Below are positions 52,379-55,196 of a DNA stretch of 55,196 nt, in pieces. The DNA lies in contig SVJK01000007.1 in assembly GCA_015069015.1 (NCBI GenBank), positions 1 through 55,196 of the forward strand, written 5' to 3'. The translations under genes were made by a program, and so were the position numbers. The notes under the pieces were generated by a model, which did no database searches, had not been told where the DNA came from, and saw nothing but the letters and a program-made list of their open reading frames with translations. This DNA is from Oscillospiraceae bacterium (GTDB lineage: Bacteria; Bacillota; Clostridia; UMGS1810). How positions within the stretch are numbered: position 1 is the stretch's first letter; the number at the start of each line of letters is the position of its first letter.

Positions 52379-54423
52379 TCCAATCCCTCCTTAATGTATT
52401 CGGGTATTATCCAATTAGAATAATCGTTATTACTGAAATACAAAATGTCCGTAGCAAAAGCACTCTTCTTATCAATGCAATTAGCCGCTATATCGTAGTA
52501 TGACACCTTACCATCTTTGATTTTACCTCTATTTTTCAATCCTTTAAAATCATTCTTGTGCTGCTTAATAAATTCATAGTTGCAATTAATAAAGGCATCT
52601 TCAAAACTTCTAGCGTGATATCGATTTTGCATTGTTTGATAGGCAATTCTTAGCATGCCATTTGAATCGGATACCCATTTACCCTCGGTGTTTTTTGTTA
52701 ATGTTTTCTCTGATTTTTTTAATGTTTTTAATTCATCAAAAGGAATATTGTTAAAGTAATGCTTTAACGAAGCATTACTGGTTGCTTCGCCTGAAGACAC
52801 CTTGCAGGCTTCATAATATGTTATTCCATTTGAAGCGACTTTTCCTTTTGTTGAATCAATATCTGTTATAATCAACGCTTTTATCCCTAAATAACTGATA
52901 AATTCGTCAAAAACATGGGAATATGCACCAACTTCAACAACAGAGATATTCTGCGACATTAAGGGCACATATCCGTCAATATCTTTGTTATCTATATCTG
53001 TTTTCTGCATCATTGCATTTATTAATATTCTTTCTGTATCACCTTCAACAAAAACAACTTTGTCTGCAAAAAACAACTCGGAACGTTCCAACGTTAAATA
53101 TTGCTTTAAAAATCTAAAGCGGTTTTCGCCATTATCAGCAGAATCCATCATTTCAGTTTCTAAATCAGATAAGTTTTTTGAATAGATTGCATCGTTTTCT
53201 CGATAAAAGAATTTGATCTTTTCAAAATTACTTTGAGAAACAATATGGGAGGAATGGGACGATAAAATCATTTGGAGATTAATTTCATCTTCTCCTTCTT
53301 TACCTTTACGTCCCTCCTGCAATTTAGCTTGGATGTTTTTAATAAAAACATACTGCATCTGTGGATGAGTGTGGGCTTCCGGTTCTTCAATATATAGTAA
53401 ATTTATATCCGATGGAACCTGATTGCTCTTTGTAATCTTTCTAAATTCATCAATTTGAATATTTATGTAGAAAATCATTGCAAAAAGATTCATATATCCT
53501 AATCCATTATACTCTTCCGGCAGAAATTCAGTTTCTTTGCTGTATACTACATTTGCATTTTCTTTTATCAAAGTAGATGCTCTGAGCATGGATTTAACCG
53601 ATAATTTCGCCTCTCCTTTTCCATAGGAAAAGCGTTCAATGTCTGTTATTACATCTTTAAAGATTTTCTTATAACTTTTGTCTAACTTGACATCTGATTC
53701 TTTTAACACATCGTCTATCAAACTTTCATCGAGTGTTTCCTGACGTCTTGCTTCGCAATATTTAACAGCCAATTTAGATAAGGTCTGACTTTTAGCTTTT
53801 GCTTCATCTAAATTACTTACGTCACGAATAGCCTTGATGTATTTAAAGTTAATAATTCGCTGAATATCGCTTTTTTCTTTAATTTCAACATATTCATTTG
53901 TATCAGCTGGATTAACACTTTTGATGACTTGTTTGAAATATTTCGAATGGTTCTTCTCTACATATTCACGTATGGTACGCTTCTTTTTACCTGCTTTGCT
54001 ACAGTATACAGCATAATCTTTTGCTGCACTTAGGTATAACTCATATGTCATTACATATTCAAATCTAATAATTACAGTCTTCTCTTTTGGATCTAAAGAC
54101 ATAAATAGCTTAGATAAATTCCCTATATAATCCGTTTCATTATATTCAATGTAGATATTTAACGAAATATAAAATGGTTCATATTCTTCTACAGACAGAA
54201 TTTTGTCTTGATTAAACGGGAATTTTCTTGCAAGGTATTTCTTATTAAAATCATGAAATTCAAACGAAGATTTAGATTCGCTTAAAAATCGGTCTAAAAT
54301 ACTAAGCAATGATGTTTTGCCGGTATTATTTTTACCAATAATAACAGACAAATCCTCCTCTATTGATAAAACAAATTTTTCTAATGCTCTAAAATGATTA
54401 ATTTCAAATTTAGTAATCTTCAT
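52363..54423 (-). CDS. gajA: GajA-like OLD-family ATPase/TOPRIM nuclease (Gabija)
   Basis: This 686-residue protein has an N-terminal ABC-type ATPase with Walker A IIGKNNTGKTSLL (~30-37), a long helical insertion (~130-290), the signature region EYNGLGYMNL (~305), Walker B LLYIEEPEAHTHP (~345) and the switch SSHSSHIVSQ (~386). A TOPRIM nuclease domain follows with VVFVEGDTERIL (~465) and LIITDIDSTKG (~517). OLD class 2 proteins paired with a UvrD-like helicase define Gabija. At 686 residues it is longer than the best-studied GajA (about 580). It follows the AbiEii gene by 48 bases. Confidence 0.82.
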   Translation of the reverse strand: MKITKFEINHFRALEKFVLSIEEDLSVIIGKNNTGKTSLLSILDRFLSESKSSFEFHDFNKKYLARKFPFNQDKILSVEEYEPFYISLNIYIEYNETDYIGNLSKLFMSLDPKEKTVIIRFEYVMTYELYLSAAKDYAVYCSKAGKKKRTIREYVEKNHSKYFKQVIKSVNPADTNEYVEIKEKSDIQRIINFKYIKAIRDVSNLDEAKAKSQTLSKLAVKYCEARRQETLDESLIDDVLKESDVKLDKSYKKIFKDVITDIERFSYGKGEAKLSVKSMLRASTLIKENANVVYSKETEFLPEEYNGLGYMNLFAMIFYINIQIDEFRKITKSNQVPSDINLLYIEEPEAHTHPQMQYVFIKNIQAKLQEGRKGKEGEDEINLQMILSSHSSHIVSQSNFEKIKFFYRENDAIYSKNLSDLETEMMDSADNGENRFRFLKQYLTLERSELFFADKVVFVEGDTERILINAMMQKTDIDNKDIDGYVPLMSQNISVVEVGAYSHVFDEFISYLGIKALIITDIDSTKGKVASNGITYYEACKVSSGEATSNASLKHYFNNIPFDELKTLKKSEKTLTKNTEGKWVSDSNGMLRIAYQTMQNRYHARSFEDAFINCNYEFIKQHKNDFKGLKNRGKIKDGKVSYYDIAANCIDKKSAFATDILYFSNNDYSNWIIPEYIKEGLEWLAK

Positions 54424-54471
54424 GATTTCTCCTATCTTAGATCTGCTGTAATTTAGATTGCATATTCTTCT

Positions 54472-55196
54472 CTATTTCCATTTGTTTTCGCTTGATAGCC
54501 ACTGACCACTATACTTTTTGTTTTCTAACGCAGCACTAAACGGCTCTGACAGGAATGCTTTTATCGTTTTTAACACTATTTTAAAATCATTTGTCTTGAT
54601 GTTAATCTTTTTGATAAAAGCCTTCCACTTTTTCTGCATAGCATCATCAGAATCAAATTCAAGCATTTGTTTAAACTGTTCTATGGTGAAGTTGTGCTTT
54701 CTGTTTTCAAAAGTCTTTTTAAGTGCTTCGGTTAATGTTGCACCATCAAAATCAAATTTGTTTGCAAGATAATAAATATCATAATAGTCTTTCATTCTGC
54801 TTGAAAATTCCATCAAGCTAAGAATTGCATCTATTTTCTCTGCAACGGTTGTTTCAATAGAGTATGTGTTTACCATCGGTGCATCAAAATCTGAAAGCTG
54901 AGTTGGTATCTTTCGTTTTTCCTGCTTTGGTACGATTATATCTCCAACACCGAAATCAATGCTAAACGGTGTTTTTGTGTTCTTAATTCGAGCAATTATT
55001 GATGCACCGATACCTGCATACTTCTTTGCAACAGCAATAGGAGCAATATCTTTAATTTCAAAAGTTACGAAGTCATTGCCGGTATCTACCGCTATAATTT
55101 TTTCAAGAATCTCTTTTAATTGTTCAGGTGTGTTTGGAATTTTACGAAGCAAAAAGTCAACATCAACAGTTACTCTGCTATCGAAGTCAGTGAGAG
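54472..55196 (-). CDS. abiEii: AbiEii/AbiGii-type nucleotidyltransferase toxin (5' end beyond window)
   Basis: The frame stays open to the right edge; the start lies outside the window. Seen are the nucleotidyltransferase motif SRVTVDVDFLL, where V-D-V-D holds the metal-binding aspartates, then the C-terminal helical domain with MKDYYDIYYLANKFDFDG, typical of the AbiEii family. AbiEii toxins block growth by modifying tRNA ends when their AbiEi antitoxin is lost. No antitoxin gene is visible; it would be upstream, beyond 55196. It precedes gajA and may be co-transcribed with it. Confidence 0.85.
   Translation of the reverse strand, partial: LTDFDSRVTVDVDFLLRKIPNTPEQLKEILEKIIAVDTGNDFVTFEIKDIAPIAVAKKYAGIGASIIARIKNTKTPFSIDFGVGDIIVPKQEKRKIPTQLSDFDAPMVNTYSIETTVAEKIDAILSLMEFSSRMKDYYDIYYLANKFDFDGATLTEALKKTFENRKHNFTIEQFKQMLEFDSDDAMQKKWKAFIKKINIKTNDFKIVLKTIKAFLSEPFSAALENKKYSGQWLSSENKWK

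Overview
The window looks like chromosomal DNA of an anaerobic, low-GC Gram-positive bacterium of the class Clostridia, probably a gut or rumen carbohydrate degrader. The signs are Firmicutes-type housekeeping genes (ireB, long hpf, typA, rpmE, rlmH), S-layer homology (SLH) domains, copper-amine-oxidase-like stalk domains on secreted enzymes, AGGAGG-type ribosome binding sites and AT-rich sigma-A promoters. No tRNA, rRNA or CRISPR array was seen.

Layout: (1) 0.25-12.2 kb, minus strand: four tightly packed secreted-protein genes read as one operon (SLH protein, SLH protein, heparinase II/III-like lyase with a C-terminal F5/8C domain, and a giant protein made of three ~390-residue modules), closed by a bidirectional terminator near position 145. 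(2) 12.4-15.8 kb: a cytosolic AlkP-superfamily phosphodiesterase and a GH39-like glycosidase, divergent from an AraC regulator. (3) 15.9-25.4 kb: CPBP membrane protease, YcdB/SLH surface protein, TrkH/TrkA potassium uptake, a Wzy/WaaL-type ligase, IreB and a cell-wall amidase. (4) 25.5-30.6 kb: ruvB, ruvA, a FAD oxidoreductase, ruvC, and divergent argG. (5) 30.8-34.4 kb, plus strand: AraC regulator, GH127-like arabinofuranosidase and an unrecognised 277-residue protein. (6) 34.6-40.6 kb, minus strand: a McrB-like AAA+ ATPase with an unrecognised partner, a second potassium system (KtrB/KtrA), and a GH13 amylase with an unusual C-terminal tail. (7) 40.8-49.2 kb: housekeeping genes (DUF1858, rlmH, cysteine desulfurase, DUF3343, ung, typA, rpmE, phosphohexomutase, hpf). 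(8) 49.2-55.2 kb: an accessory island with a TnpV/DUF6809/secreted-protein cassette, then minus-strand AbiEii, GajA-like OLD nuclease and GajB-like UvrD helicase, i.e. a Gabija-type phage-defence operon. The AbiEii gene runs off the right edge.

How it fits together: the left third is a surface and cytosolic glycan-degradation programme controlled by AraC regulators, with SLH proteins as wall-bound partners. The right end is a defence island. The two pieces least explained by known families are the McrB-like ATPase plus partner pair (34.6-36.8 kb) and the 277-residue protein coupled to the GH127 gene. Several start codons were moved inward to the ATG or GTG that has a proper ribosome binding site; this is stated in each entry.
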